Of a stretch of 64,000 nt of DNA, positions 54,124-62,600 are shown in pieces. The notes beneath the pieces are model-generated. The model worked only from the letters and a program-made list of their open reading frames with translations, was not told where the DNA came from and did no database searches. The DNA lies in the NCBI RefSeq assembly GCF_002954445.1, contig NZ_MQWA01000001.1, positions 1,771,781 to 1,835,780 on the forward strand. Direction: 5' to 3'. The position numbers were made by a program, and so were the translations under genes. Each line of letters opens with the position of its first letter. The first letter of the stretch is position 1. The stretch comes from Rubritalea profundi. GTDB lineage: Bacteria; Verrucomicrobiota; Verrucomicrobiia; Verrucomicrobiales; Akkermansiaceae.

Positions 54124-55992
54124 TCAAGGGCGGATCTTCCGGCAGCTCGCGGGCACCCTTTCTCCAACATGTTCATAGAGTACGGCGCGGATATGCTCCA
54201 CATTGCTAGGGTCATTGGTCGCGCTCGTATGGGATGCTGGAATGAAATACTCCGAGTGGACACCATCCAAATGAGAGCTCCAGTATGGCACCACTCCGTC
54301 GGAACTTCCCTTGCCGCTCCCTTTGCCCCGGTCACCGATGATCGAGTGCATTTTCGGTTTGTATGGCATGGGCTGTTCCAGTAGAGCCAGCAGAATCGGC
54401 GAGTTCTCTTTCAAGTTGTTGATGCTGGAGCTGGGCTCATCAAACACCGACTGGCCCAATGCTGTGGTCGACGAAAGCATACTCCCACTTAATTCGTTGA
54501 CGGTATGAAGTGGCAGCCGGATCAGATTGGCCCCGAATCGGCCCAACCACGTATTTGATACGGGACTGCCCCGGTGCGGGCCACAAATGAAAACCACCCG
54601 TGAGATGTCCGGATTCGCTTTGAAATAGGCGCTGCGGCGCAATCGTTCCCGTTCATCGGCGGTGACATCCAGTTCAGTGATCGACTCGCTGAAAAACTTG
54701 GCCCAAAACTCATCCCCTCCGTCGTGAATCTGGAAGTTGGTTAAATTGCAACCCATGCTGTGTCCGACCATCACCATGTCACGCATCTTCGGGTTACTCC
54801 GTTGAGGGTCATAACGTTTCTGAAACGCCTTCAATTCATCCCTCAATTTCGCGGCATTCACTGAGATCGGAAATCCGGTCGGATAGAAAAACACCAGAGG
54901 CTGATAGTTTTTTCGAATCACAGGATCCGCATATACCTGATTAATGACCTCTCGCCAGGTCATCGGACTCGACAACAAACCGTGCACAAGGATCAACGGA
55001 ATCCGATCATCTCGATACGGTTCGAGTGTGTAGAGCCCATCAAAGCTTGTATTTTTCGTAGGCTTCATCATTCCGACCCATCCGGCGGAGGCAGGGGGGG
55101 CGACATTTGTCGCAGTGGCCAAAGCCGCGGTGAAGTCGCCGGCAAGGATATAACTCTTCCCTCCAACCGTGACTGATTCGTCTTCCACCAGATCGTGAAG
55201 CACTACTTTCGCAGCCCTTTCCTTTCCCCACTCCACCACGGCCGTAAGAGCAAGCGCATATCCAGAGTGGGGCGGCATGAAGGGATCCTTGGCGCGGCGC
55301 TCGGGCGTTGGGCCGCGGTAACCCACCAAGCTGCCACCGACTCCGGGTCTCACATTGACACGCTCAAAGCCCTTCACTTTGATCCGGCTCGCTGGAGTCA
55401 AGGTGTCATAGAATCCCGGTTGATTGCCGTCGCGCTGGCCCTTTGCCCAAGCAAGCACATAATCTCCCAGTGGCCCTCGGGCTTTGATTTTCTGATTCCC
55501 GGCAACATGCTGGTGAAGCAACCATGCCAGTTCTGCATTGGCTTCGTTGTAGATCTCAACCAGATTCGCATGCACGGTGGAGTTCTCCAACGGTAGTCCT
55601 TTTTCGCTCAGCTCAATGGCCGTTAGAAGATATCCAAACACACCACCGGTCTTCGCACGATAGTTCCGAAAAGCCTGATGGATCGACACTTCGGCTGCGG
55701 CGAGCCGAAATTCTGGCCGATCATCCGCTTTGAGCCGTTGTGCCAGATTCTGAACCGTCCCGGCTGGATCTTTACGTGCTAGCTGGTATAATCCTTCCTG
55801 TTTTAGAACAGCGCGGGTGACTGGCGAATACGTCTTCCCATCAATCACCAGGTCCGCCCCAGCGGATCGAGTCACCGGCTTGCTCAGCACCTCGATCCCA
55901 GGCTTCGTAGCGCACGCTGAGAAAAGTAATACCGCTGCAATGGCCCCGCTACTAGTGCCTAACCATTTAAAACGTTTTATGTTGAGTCTCAT
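54124..55992 (-). CDS. Lipoprotein alpha/beta hydrolase (PGAP1/lipase-like), 622 aa
   Basis: Last gene of the exported AcnX cluster. A lipoprotein signal (AIAAVLLFSAC) anchors it to the envelope. The hydrolase domain starts near residue 330 with LILVHGLLSSPMTW (oxyanion region) and has the nucleophile elbow MVGHSMGCNLTNF about residue 420. The C-terminal part supplies an Asp (SDGVVPYWSSHLDGVHSEYF) and His (IPASHTSA). A 300-residue N-terminal region of unknown fold precedes it. It is a distant paralogue of the hydrolase at 60875-62506, including the phrases FYPTGFPIS/FYPTGLPLS and HSIIGDRG. An esterase or lipase acting at the cell surface is likely; substrate unknown. Confidence 0.85.
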   Translation of the reverse strand: MRLNIKRFKWLGTSSGAIAAVLLFSACATKPGIEVLSKPVTRSAGADLVIDGKTYSPVTRAVLKQEGLYQLARKDPAGTVQNLAQRLKADDRPEFRLAAAEVSIHQAFRNYRAKTGGVFGYLLTAIELSEKGLPLENSTVHANLVEIYNEANAELAWLLHQHVAGNQKIKARGPLGDYVLAWAKGQRDGNQPGFYDTLTPASRIKVKGFERVNVRPGVGGSLVGYRGPTPERRAKDPFMPPHSGYALALTAVVEWGKERAAKVVLHDLVEDESVTVGGKSYILAGDFTAALATATNVAPPASAGWVGMMKPTKNTSFDGLYTLEPYRDDRIPLILVHGLLSSPMTWREVINQVYADPVIRKNYQPLVFFYPTGFPISVNAAKLRDELKAFQKRYDPQRSNPKMRDMVMVGHSMGCNLTNFQIHDGGDEFWAKFFSESITELDVTADERERLRRSAYFKANPDISRVVFICGPHRGSPVSNTWLGRFGANLIRLPLHTVNELSGSMLSSTTALGQSVFDEPSSSINNLKENSPILLALLEQPMPYKPKMHSIIGDRGKGSGKGSSDGVVPYWSSHLDGVHSEYFIPASHTSATNDPSNVEHIRAVLYEHVGERVPASCRKIRP

Positions 55993-56104
55993 AGAGTGAT
56001 TTCATGCCGCGTGTTCTTTGCCTGAATCATGGCGGCTTCGCTGCCCTCAGTTGCACAGACCCGCAAAGAGCAAAGCCGGAGCGATTCATTCTTCTTTTCC
56101 ATCG

Positions 56105-56923
56105 CTAAAAGAGAAACGTGATTTTGAAGCTAGTGCCGAAATCTTCAGGGCCGTTCTCCGGGCTTTCCGACCAGTAGCGTATGCCTGCTTGGAGCTGTAT
56201 TTTCTGGCCGCCAAACGTCGTCAGCTTGTTTACGAACACATTGATCGGAACGGACCATTCATTTGAATCCCAGTCGTAGCTCGTCTCCGATTGTAGCACA
56301 TAACTCCATGCATTTGCTGTTGTATAGACAAGGAACGGCTGCAGAAACGTGCTGTCGAGGTCGCCCGCGCTACTGCGGGTATCATGAATCCCCGTGATGT
56401 GATTGGTTAGCGCGCCATAAGTCCATCCGCCTTTTTGGATGAGGGCTACAGCTGTTAGGCCCGCACCCAAGGTGCCCGCCCCGAGAAGGCTATCCGTGCT
56501 TGTTGGCCAGAGGACCGCGGGGCCAACACCATAGGTAAGTGTCCCCAGCGCTGTTTCATCTGACTCTGGTACAAGGAAGAAACTCTGCAGTGTGTCACTC
56601 AATCCGAACTGACTTCCCGAAGGACCAGCGACATCGTTCTGCCAGACGACGGGAACGATTGTCCTGACAACGAGGGAGAAATCGTCGCTAAGTGAGAAGG
56701 GGATTACCGGTTGTATAGCGAGAGTTATATTGTCGCCGTCATCGGGACCAAGGCCAGTGTTGAAGCCGAAGTCAAACGGCACACTAATCATGGACGAGAT
56801 CGGGTTGGCGAGCTTTTTTGCGAGCTCCTCATCCGATGGTGCTCCCGAGTCTTGGGCTTGAACCGGTGCCACAGCGATGAGGGCGAGTCCAGTAATAATT
56901 GGGATAAAGGTCGATTGATTCAT
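56105..56923 (-). CDS. Outer-membrane channel protein (phenol-degradation MetA-like / transporter family)
   Basis: 272 residues from ATG 56923 with a signal peptide (FIPIITGLALIAVAPVQAQ). The body is a predicted beta-barrel with family phrases NPISSMISVPFDFGFNTGLG, LAIQPVIPFSLSDDFSLVVR and GIRYWSESPENGPEDFG, ending in the aromatic residue expected for barrel insertion (ITFLF). Members are linked to the uptake of small organic compounds. An upstream in-frame ATG (56974) would add 17 residues coded largely by a 9-bp tandem repeat and was rejected. Confidence 0.82.
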   Translation of the reverse strand: MNQSTFIPIITGLALIAVAPVQAQDSGAPSDEELAKKLANPISSMISVPFDFGFNTGLGPDDGDNITLAIQPVIPFSLSDDFSLVVRTIVPVVWQNDVAGPSGSQFGLSDTLQSFFLVPESDETALGTLTYGVGPAVLWPTSTDSLLGAGTLGAGLTAVALIQKGGWTYGALTNHITGIHDTRSSAGDLDSTFLQPFLVYTTANAWSYVLQSETSYDWDSNEWSVPINVFVNKLTTFGGQKIQLQAGIRYWSESPENGPEDFGTSFKITFLF

Positions 56924-56931
56924 GTGATTTA

Positions 56932-56958
56932 GTCTGGTTTGTCTGGTTTGTCTGGTTT
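56932..56958. repeat. Tandem 9-bp repeat, three copies
   Basis: GTCTGGTTT is repeated exactly three times (56932-56940, 56941-56949, 56950-56958) in the leader just upstream of the outer-membrane protein start. Copy-number change could alter the leader length between the two porin genes. Confidence 0.7.
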
Positions 56959-57003
56959 TTGGTTGTCTGTTCAAACTATTTTATGGCAAATTTGTGTGAT
57001 CGG

Positions 57004-58305
57004 CTAAAACACCGTCCTGAACCGGAGGCTGAATACTGAGGCGTGATCGGTGCTGGGATTTAAAGCGGGATTAATCACTGATTGGTAACTCAATGTCGTG
57101 TCAACCCCGGGGAACAATGGGAAGCGGTAAAAGATCTCAGCGTTGTATTCGTCGCGTGATCCTGCGGCGGTCGGCTCCACCCAGTTGAGCCCGAGACCGA
57201 GGAGGTCATTTTTCATCCCCGCCTTCGAACCGAGCGGTTCGTAGAGGAGCACATTCGCCCCCGCCTGATACTTGTAGAGGGCTGCTTCATTAAAGCTCTG
57301 CCCCCAGCGGGTAATCCCGATGAGTCTGCCATCTTTTGACAATTCTTGCTCGTACTTGAGCGAGTAGCCCCAGCCGTCTTTACCGGTATTGGCATTAATT
57401 GGAGCTCCGTCCTCGGTGCCGTCGGTGTGCCAGATTGTGAGCTTCGAATAGTCCGCTCTTCCAGTTCCCGGCACGATTTTGGCAGCAACTTCGAGAGCGG
57501 TGTAGAAGTCGCCAGCTCCAATGTCTCCCCAGTCATAGCGATTACCATTCGCATCCGCAACCAGTCCTATGACCTTGAAGCTGTCGCTGGGGTGCCACGC
57601 TCCGACCGCTCCTAGGCCCGAGTCCGGGAATGCGTCCACGAAGAAACCGGTACCGGCATTCGGAAGAAACGTAGTGACTGGGGTGATGTGTTTGGAGGTG
57701 CCTAGGATGGCATCCGTGGTGATCTTGCCGGCTCGGAAAGCCCAGCCCGCTTCCTGACTGCCCTGCTCCCAGTAAAGGTTTCGAATCAGAACGGTTGGTT
57801 GATACTTCGAGAAGGCATTGCCGGTGCCAATCTGGCTTCCCAGATTCACGAAGCCGAGATCCTGTGGTCCCGTGGTCCCATAATCCCACCGTCCCTCGAG
57901 GTGTGCGAACAATTTTCCAGCGCTTGGTTTACCCCGGTTGATCAGTTCCCAAGACGCCACTAGATCTGCATCCGTCGTCGTTCCCCAAGTGTTCATACCC
58001 GGTTTGGCTTCTGACAAACCTTGGAAGAGATGGTTGATCGTCAATCCCAGCTTGATCCCGGATGCTTCGTAAATGGAATCCTTCATCTCACCCGAGGCGT
58101 CGTGAAGCGGCTTCAGAGGAGAAACCGGCAGCAGGGATTCCCGTTGGGCTCTTCTCTGATCAACTTCCAGCAAGAGGTTCGACGGATCCTCAGGAGCGCT
58201 ACTAAACGGAGAGCCAGATCCCGCCCCTTTTTCCTCATCCGCGTTCAGCATGGTGAAACTACCCAACAGACTAATAGACGCGATGGTGACAATTAAAGAT
58301 TTCAT
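57004..58305 (-). CDS. OprB-type carbohydrate porin
   Basis: 433 residues with a signal peptide (IVTIASISLLGSFTMLNA), a short periplasmic linker, and an OprB-family barrel starting at about residue 80 (GIKLGLTINHLFQGLSEAKP). Typical barrel strands occur throughout and the C-terminus is FSLRFRTVF. OprB porins admit sugars or related polar compounds through the outer membrane. It lies downstream of the AcnX genes with a palindrome in between. A paralogous porin lies at 62601-63788. Confidence 0.87.
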   Translation of the reverse strand: MKSLIVTIASISLLGSFTMLNADEEKGAGSGSPFSSAPEDPSNLLLEVDQRRAQRESLLPVSPLKPLHDASGEMKDSIYEASGIKLGLTINHLFQGLSEAKPGMNTWGTTTDADLVASWELINRGKPSAGKLFAHLEGRWDYGTTGPQDLGFVNLGSQIGTGNAFSKYQPTVLIRNLYWEQGSQEAGWAFRAGKITTDAILGTSKHITPVTTFLPNAGTGFFVDAFPDSGLGAVGAWHPSDSFKVIGLVADANGNRYDWGDIGAGDFYTALEVAAKIVPGTGRADYSKLTIWHTDGTEDGAPINANTGKDGWGYSLKYEQELSKDGRLIGITRWGQSFNEAALYKYQAGANVLLYEPLGSKAGMKNDLLGLGLNWVEPTAAGSRDEYNAEIFYRFPLFPGVDTTLSYQSVINPALNPSTDHASVFSLRFRTVF

Positions 58306-58385
58306 GATGTTTCAGTTAAACGAGGTAAGTGTGTTAGTAAGTGAGAATCACCTTCAAAAGGGGGGGAGAAACACGAAAGTTTCAC

Positions 58386-58403
58386 CACTGGTGATCACCA
58401 GTG
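58386..58403. promoter_or_regulatory. Perfect 18-bp palindrome upstream of the OprB gene
   Basis: CACTGGTGATCACCAGTG is its own complement. It sits 81 bp upstream of the porin ATG and 78 bp downstream of the AcnX small-subunit stop, so it may be an operator for an internal promoter. Confidence 0.6.
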
Positions 58404-58436
58404 ATCTCGATTTTTGGTGTGAGTTCGAAATGTGAA

Positions 58437-58467
58437 CGCTCGGTGGCATCAAGGAAACCGCCGAGCG
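58437..58467 (-). other. Intercistronic hairpin after the AcnX small subunit
   Basis: CGCTCGGTGG / CCGCCGAGCG form a 10-bp stem with one G-T pair and an 11-nt loop, 14 bp after the stop. No T-run follows on the - strand, so it may protect or process the upstream mRNA rather than terminate it. Confidence 0.5.
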
Positions 58468-58480
58468 CGAGGTTGGTTGT

Positions 58481-58930
58481 TTAGCCGACCGTGACGGTGC
58501 CGTCTTCAGCGATAGATATAGGGTCACCGGTCTTCACTGCCTCAAGGAACTCGTCGCCGAGCAGATCGATGGTGATGACGCGACGATCGTACCAGACGTC
58601 ATCGATTATCAGTCCGCCGGCCGCGATGCTGTCGATGTGCGAGGAGAAGAGGAAGGCCTTGAGGCCCACACCCATTTCGCTCACACCCATGAGTGCTCCC
58701 GCGCCCATGGTGGAACCGACGCACTGTGAGGTGCACAGAATCGCATCCTTCATGTCCTTTTTGAACAGGTCCGGGTTGTTGGCGTCTGTGCAGGGCGCAG
58801 ACTCGGTATTCCCTGCGAACATGTTTTCGAAGTAAGACCCTGTGAGGTTGAAGGGCATCTTCGAGACCAGTGCCTTGCCCTCGAGTTTTCCGGAAAGAAC
58901 GGGACGTCCTTTAAATATTTTTTTAGCCAT
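58481..58930 (-). CDS. Aconitase X small subunit (swivel domain)
   Basis: 149 residues matching the AcnX swivel domain (formerly DUF126): KKIFKGRPVLSGKLEGKALV at the start, VGSTMGAGALMGVSEMG in the position of the conserved GSTxGSxxL segment (about 74-90), and DSIAAGGLIIDDVWYDRRVI, DGTVTVG at the end. In two-subunit AcnX enzymes this part closes over the active site. It has no signal peptide although its partner carries a Tat signal, so export would need co-translocation with the large subunit. It starts 55 bp after the large-subunit stop. Extra Cys residues (CTDANN, CTSQC) are unusual in the family. Confidence 0.85.
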   Translation of the reverse strand: MAKKIFKGRPVLSGKLEGKALVSKMPFNLTGSYFENMFAGNTESAPCTDANNPDLFKKDMKDAILCTSQCVGSTMGAGALMGVSEMGVGLKAFLFSSHIDSIAAGGLIIDDVWYDRRVITIDLLGDEFLEAVKTGDPISIAEDGTVTVG

Positions 58931-58985
58931 AGTTTTATCTAGTTGAATGTTTTGTTCGAATTTTTCTCAATTTTGGTTTTCGTGC

Positions 58986-60584
58986 TTATGATGGGACCTT
59001 GCCGCTGACGATGATGTCGACCAGGGTCTGATCCGGGAAGTAGCGGATCGACGAGTAGTTCCGCGTCTTGGCGGAGTTGGTGATGCCCTGGACACGGTCC
59101 GAGAAACCCTTGGTGCCAGCCCAAGTGACGCCGCACATCGGGGTAGCAATCATGCCCGCTTTTAGCATCTTGCCGGCGAGTTCGCCGTCGTCTGCGATAA
59201 GTTGGAGCTTCACGACGTTGGCGCAGAACATGTAGACAGGAATCGCGGTCTTTTCCTTGCCATCCTTTTCGAGCCCCTCTGTGACCAGTTTCCCCCACTT
59301 TTTCATTTCGTAGAGAGTGTTGTGCGGGCATCCGATGAAGGCGGCGGTGGGATCTCCGTCTTTCCTCGGCCACAAGTTGTCAAAGGTCTTGATTGTTTTC
59401 TGCTCCTCGGCGTCGTCATAGACGTAGGTCTGGTAGCCCTCTTCTAGCAGCTTGCGGCCCTTCTCCTTGGCGTCCGGGGTCAAGTTCTCGACATGGTAGA
59501 GGCCCACCGCGCCAGAAGCTGCAGTGGCACTGCCCATGGCTTTCAGCAGGTGCATGTTGTCCTCGGTGACTTCGCTGCCTTCAAAGTACTTATCGATGCC
59601 GGCGACGAGGGGAACATCTTCTACTACTTTGCGTCCGATGGCGGTGCCGAGCACCCCCCAATCCGGAGCCTTAGAGGTCTTGACTTCCACCAGCCATTTC
59701 GCCTGGCGACCCTCGTCGGTCATGAGACCGAAGTAAGGAGCCTTGGCCGTAATGGCGCTGATCAGGTCAATGCCGGCGCCGTTCCTGTTGGTCCGGATAC
59801 CGAGTACAGAGTTGCCATAGTTCACCGCGGAAGACTCCGCCCAGGCCACCATGGTTCCGGGCTTGGGTGCGTTGCCCACTTCTTTCACATAGCAGGCACA
59901 CGAGCGTTTGTTGAGATCCGGTGCGCCGAGGCGGGCATGAACCCAGTCGAGTTCCTTCTGCAGCGGATAGCCCTCGTAAACGATCTGCATTTCCTTCTCG
60001 TTGTTCTGGACGTTGAAGCAATCGTAGGGGCGCGGGTTCACCGTATAGGGGGCATAGGATTTGAGTCCGGCCGTGGCGCATTCATCGAGCATCTTGATCA
60101 TCGAGCTGAGGTAGGGGGCGCCGGGGTAGAGGTTGCTGTGGGGTGCACCGCCGAGGTCGACGAGCTTCTCGGCACCGAATGTGTTGCCGAAGACCACCTG
60201 GATCTTCATGAGCTTGGCCATCTCCGGGCCCTTCGAGCCGCCCAAGATCGCCTGCTCATCCTTGGTTAGTTTCATTTTGTGCTTGGCGGCCTCTTCAGCC
60301 GTGGCATTGGCCTTGGACGCACCGGTGAAGGTGGCTTTCTGGCCTGTTGGCTTGCCGTCGGGTCCGAGACCCTGCATGTCGGAGTCGAGTAGGCTTCCAG
60401 CGAAGGCGGGAACCTTGCCGGTTCCTGCCGCGGCAGCCTTTGCGGCCGGGACCGCCGCTGCTTTAGCCTGGACTTGCGAAGCTGTGACTCCGGCTAGCGC
60501 GCCGGGTGTTAGTACTGACAGCGAAAGGGTCTTGGCGAAAGAGCGCCGGCCCATCTTTGATTTCATTTCTTCTTTAGGGGTCAT
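58986..60584 (-). CDS. Tat-exported aconitase X large (catalytic) subunit
   Basis: 532 residues from ATG 60584. Residues 8-35 form a Tat signal: twin Arg in GRRSFAKTLSLSVLTPGALAG. An Ala/Lys-rich linker leads to the AcnX domain (formerly DUF521) at about 125: MKLTKDEQAILGG, FGNTFGAEKLVDLGGAPHSN, NSVLGIRTNRNGAGIDLISA and FIGCPHNTLYEMKKWG, all in family order. Several Cys (YDCF, SCACY, GCPH, MFCAN, PMCG) are candidates for the iron-sulfur cluster. AcnX enzymes are hydro-lyases; known activities include cis-3-hydroxy-L-proline dehydratase and archaeal phosphomevalonate dehydratase, both cytoplasmic. The Tat route fits a cofactor loaded before export. ATG 60566 is a possible alternative start. 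Substrate unknown. Confidence 0.88.
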   Translation of the reverse strand: MTPKEEMKSKMGRRSFAKTLSLSVLTPGALAGVTASQVQAKAAAVPAAKAAAAGTGKVPAFAGSLLDSDMQGLGPDGKPTGQKATFTGASKANATAEEAAKHKMKLTKDEQAILGGSKGPEMAKLMKIQVVFGNTFGAEKLVDLGGAPHSNLYPGAPYLSSMIKMLDECATAGLKSYAPYTVNPRPYDCFNVQNNEKEMQIVYEGYPLQKELDWVHARLGAPDLNKRSCACYVKEVGNAPKPGTMVAWAESSAVNYGNSVLGIRTNRNGAGIDLISAITAKAPYFGLMTDEGRQAKWLVEVKTSKAPDWGVLGTAIGRKVVEDVPLVAGIDKYFEGSEVTEDNMHLLKAMGSATAASGAVGLYHVENLTPDAKEKGRKLLEEGYQTYVYDDAEEQKTIKTFDNLWPRKDGDPTAAFIGCPHNTLYEMKKWGKLVTEGLEKDGKEKTAIPVYMFCANVVKLQLIADDGELAGKMLKAGMIATPMCGVTWAGTKGFSDRVQGITNSAKTRNYSSIRYFPDQTLVDIIVSGKVPS

Positions 60585-60874
60585 ATTTTTTAGTTTATTT
60601 GGATTACCATAGAGCTCACCCCACCTTCCGTTTTGTTGATAGGGGAGAGTTGATAGAGGAGGAGTTAGACATTTTTCTAAGTAAAAAATATGAGTTTTCT
60701 TTCCTCGAAAATTAAAAAAGCAATTTATGATTAGCACAATAGATTGCTAGAATATTTAAAGTCAACACTTTAGTGTAAACCCCTCATTGGAAATGAGTTC
60801 CGCACAGCTGCTCACTGAGTAGTTGCAGGGCCCTAAACGTGCGGAAAAATCAAAAGAGCAGTCTGTGAGCTTTT
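60585..60874. other. A+T-rich gap upstream of the AcnX operon
   Basis: 290 bp without a gene, clearly richer in A+T than the AcnX genes to the left. It contains the likely operon promoter and an inverted repeat (60736-60776). It may mark the right-hand edge of the 54-60.6 kb block. Confidence 0.45.
60736..60776 (-). promoter_or_regulatory. Putative promoter and operator of the AcnX operon
   Basis: On the - strand, TTGACT (complement of 60760-60765) is an almost perfect -35 box; 18 bp downstream TATTGT (complement of 60736-60741) is a 4/6 -10 box. Immediately upstream and overlapping the -35 by one base is the inverted repeat ACACT-N2-AGTGT (60765-60776), a plausible regulator site. The leader would be about 145 nt. 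Confidence 0.35.
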
Positions 60875-62506
60875 TTATTGCGACTCGAGGTGCAGCTTGA
60901 GGATGCGGATCATTTCGTCCTGAGCCTTGCTGCTGTCCTGAGCATTGTGCCAGGCCGGGACTACGAGCTCAGAGTCTACTTCTGTTAGGTGGGAGCTGGT
61001 GTACTTAACGACCCCATCCGAACTGTTTTCTAACTTTCCGCCCCAGCCTCGATCGCCGATGATCGAGTGGTAGGTAACTTTCTCCAGCTTTGGCCTGGTG
61101 AGGTTATACTTCAATGTTGGGTTGTTGTACTTGAGCCGTTGGACGCCATCCATTCCTTCTTGGATATCAAAGATGCTTTTTCCCAAACTGGTTAGATCTT
61201 GACGGTAGTGTGCTGGATCAAGACCTACGATGTCTTTTGGAATTTCAATGAGATGTGAAGTGAGTTGGCCAATCCAGTTGTCAGCGTAGGATGAGCCTCG
61301 GTGAGGAGTTGCGATGAATACTGCGCGGGAAACACAGTCGAGTGGTGGTGTCTCTAAGAGCTCAACAATCGATTTTTTCCCCATTGTTTCGACGGTTAGA
61401 GTGTCGATATTTTTGTTGTATATTTCTGAAATGGCTCCTCGATAATCCCTGGTGATTGCACTTGTTAGGATGCCACCCATGCTATGACCTATCATGACCA
61501 TCTCATTGGCGTTGAAGCCTGCACCATGCTCCTTAAGATGCACGTGTAGCTCTTTGATTTCATTTTTTAAACCTGCAGCGCTGTGAGAGAGAGGTAGTCC
61601 TGTAGGATAGAAGTATGCATAGAATTGATAGTTTTCACGAATCACGGGATCTTCCAGTAGTTCGTATGTAGGCTTGATCCAAAGGTTAGGGGTGGCCGCG
61701 AGACCATGGACGAAAATCACAGGAATTAGTTTCGGATCAATAGGCTCGAAAGAGATAAGGCTCATTGACTCTATCCCATACTCAGGACGTAAGACGTTGA
61801 TCAAGCCTTGGTAGATGAGAGATTTAGTAGCAGCTTGGGAAAATGCATGGGGAGTGGTGTAGTTCGCTGAGAGCTGCGGACTCTCACGTGAGTCTATCAG
61901 TTGAAAGCTAACTGAGTTTCCGTCACTCCAGTGAGCAAGAGCTGTCACAGAGTATATGTAGCCAATTTTAGACATGAACGGGAATTTCTTGCTGCGTTCA
62001 ACCGACCAGGCTGAACGTGCGGTCATAGGCACACCTCTACCGTGAGTCTCTATCGCAGGACTGAGAGCTGAACTGGCGTATTGATTAGCATAATGAAGAG
62101 TGTCGATGTCGGTCAGCTGTGAAGCTTTTGTGTGACAGTGGGAAGCTATCTGGAAGCTGTGCTCACCTGAGCTTACAGAACTACCCCAGAGCTGGTGAGT
62201 TTGAATCAGTTCTAGCCCTTTACCTAGGGATTGCTGGTATGCTTTGTAAGCCCAATAGGCTTGCATATGGTAGGGCTCTAGCTCCTTTGCTGCAGACAAA
62301 TAGAGCGCAACTGCCTTCTCAGGTTGATGTTTGTACATCCCATTCGCTTTGCGGATTTTACTGAATGCAGGTTTAGCATAGCTTTTCTCAGCTCTAGGGA
62401 TTTTCCTGAGCAATTCGGTTTGCTCATTCTGCGAGAGCTCAATCACAGTGGAGACACATGAGCTCAATGCGTAGCATAGGAAGAGAGATAGAATGAGGCG
62501 AATCAT
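60875..62506 (-). CDS. Lipoprotein alpha/beta hydrolase, 543 aa (paralogue)
   Basis: Lipoprotein signal MIRLILSLFLCYALSSC. As in the hydrolase at 54124-55992, an N-terminal region of about 260 residues precedes the catalytic domain, which has VIFVHGLAATPNLW, the nucleophile elbow MIGHSMGGILTSA (about 340), and HSIIGDRGWGGKLENSSDGV near the end with HNAQ beyond it. It follows an OprB-type porin gene with 94 bp between, so the porin + hydrolase pair recurs twice in 10 kb. By eye the DNA is less G+C-rich than the 54-60.6 kb block. Confidence 0.83.
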   Translation of the reverse strand: MIRLILSLFLCYALSSCVSTVIELSQNEQTELLRKIPRAEKSYAKPAFSKIRKANGMYKHQPEKAVALYLSAAKELEPYHMQAYWAYKAYQQSLGKGLELIQTHQLWGSSVSSGEHSFQIASHCHTKASQLTDIDTLHYANQYASSALSPAIETHGRGVPMTARSAWSVERSKKFPFMSKIGYIYSVTALAHWSDGNSVSFQLIDSRESPQLSANYTTPHAFSQAATKSLIYQGLINVLRPEYGIESMSLISFEPIDPKLIPVIFVHGLAATPNLWIKPTYELLEDPVIRENYQFYAYFYPTGLPLSHSAAGLKNEIKELHVHLKEHGAGFNANEMVMIGHSMGGILTSAITRDYRGAISEIYNKNIDTLTVETMGKKSIVELLETPPLDCVSRAVFIATPHRGSSYADNWIGQLTSHLIEIPKDIVGLDPAHYRQDLTSLGKSIFDIQEGMDGVQRLKYNNPTLKYNLTRPKLEKVTYHSIIGDRGWGGKLENSSDGVVKYTSSHLTEVDSELVVPAWHNAQDSSKAQDEMIRILKLHLESQ

Positions 62507-62600
62507 TGGGTCTGTTTATGCTGAAGTGGTGACATTGTGTGCTAGAACTTAGGCGAGTACTATGCTGATGAAATGGAATCGCAAGTATGATGCTGATTTT

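Noticed and set aside
59493-60269. 258-codon + strand frame
   Set aside because: Antisense shadow of the AcnX large subunit, favoured by G+C-rich codons.
54124-60584. Transposon or integron carrying the AcnX genes
   Set aside because: No transposase, integrase or clear terminal repeats were found; transfer remains only an inference from composition and the truncated neighbour.
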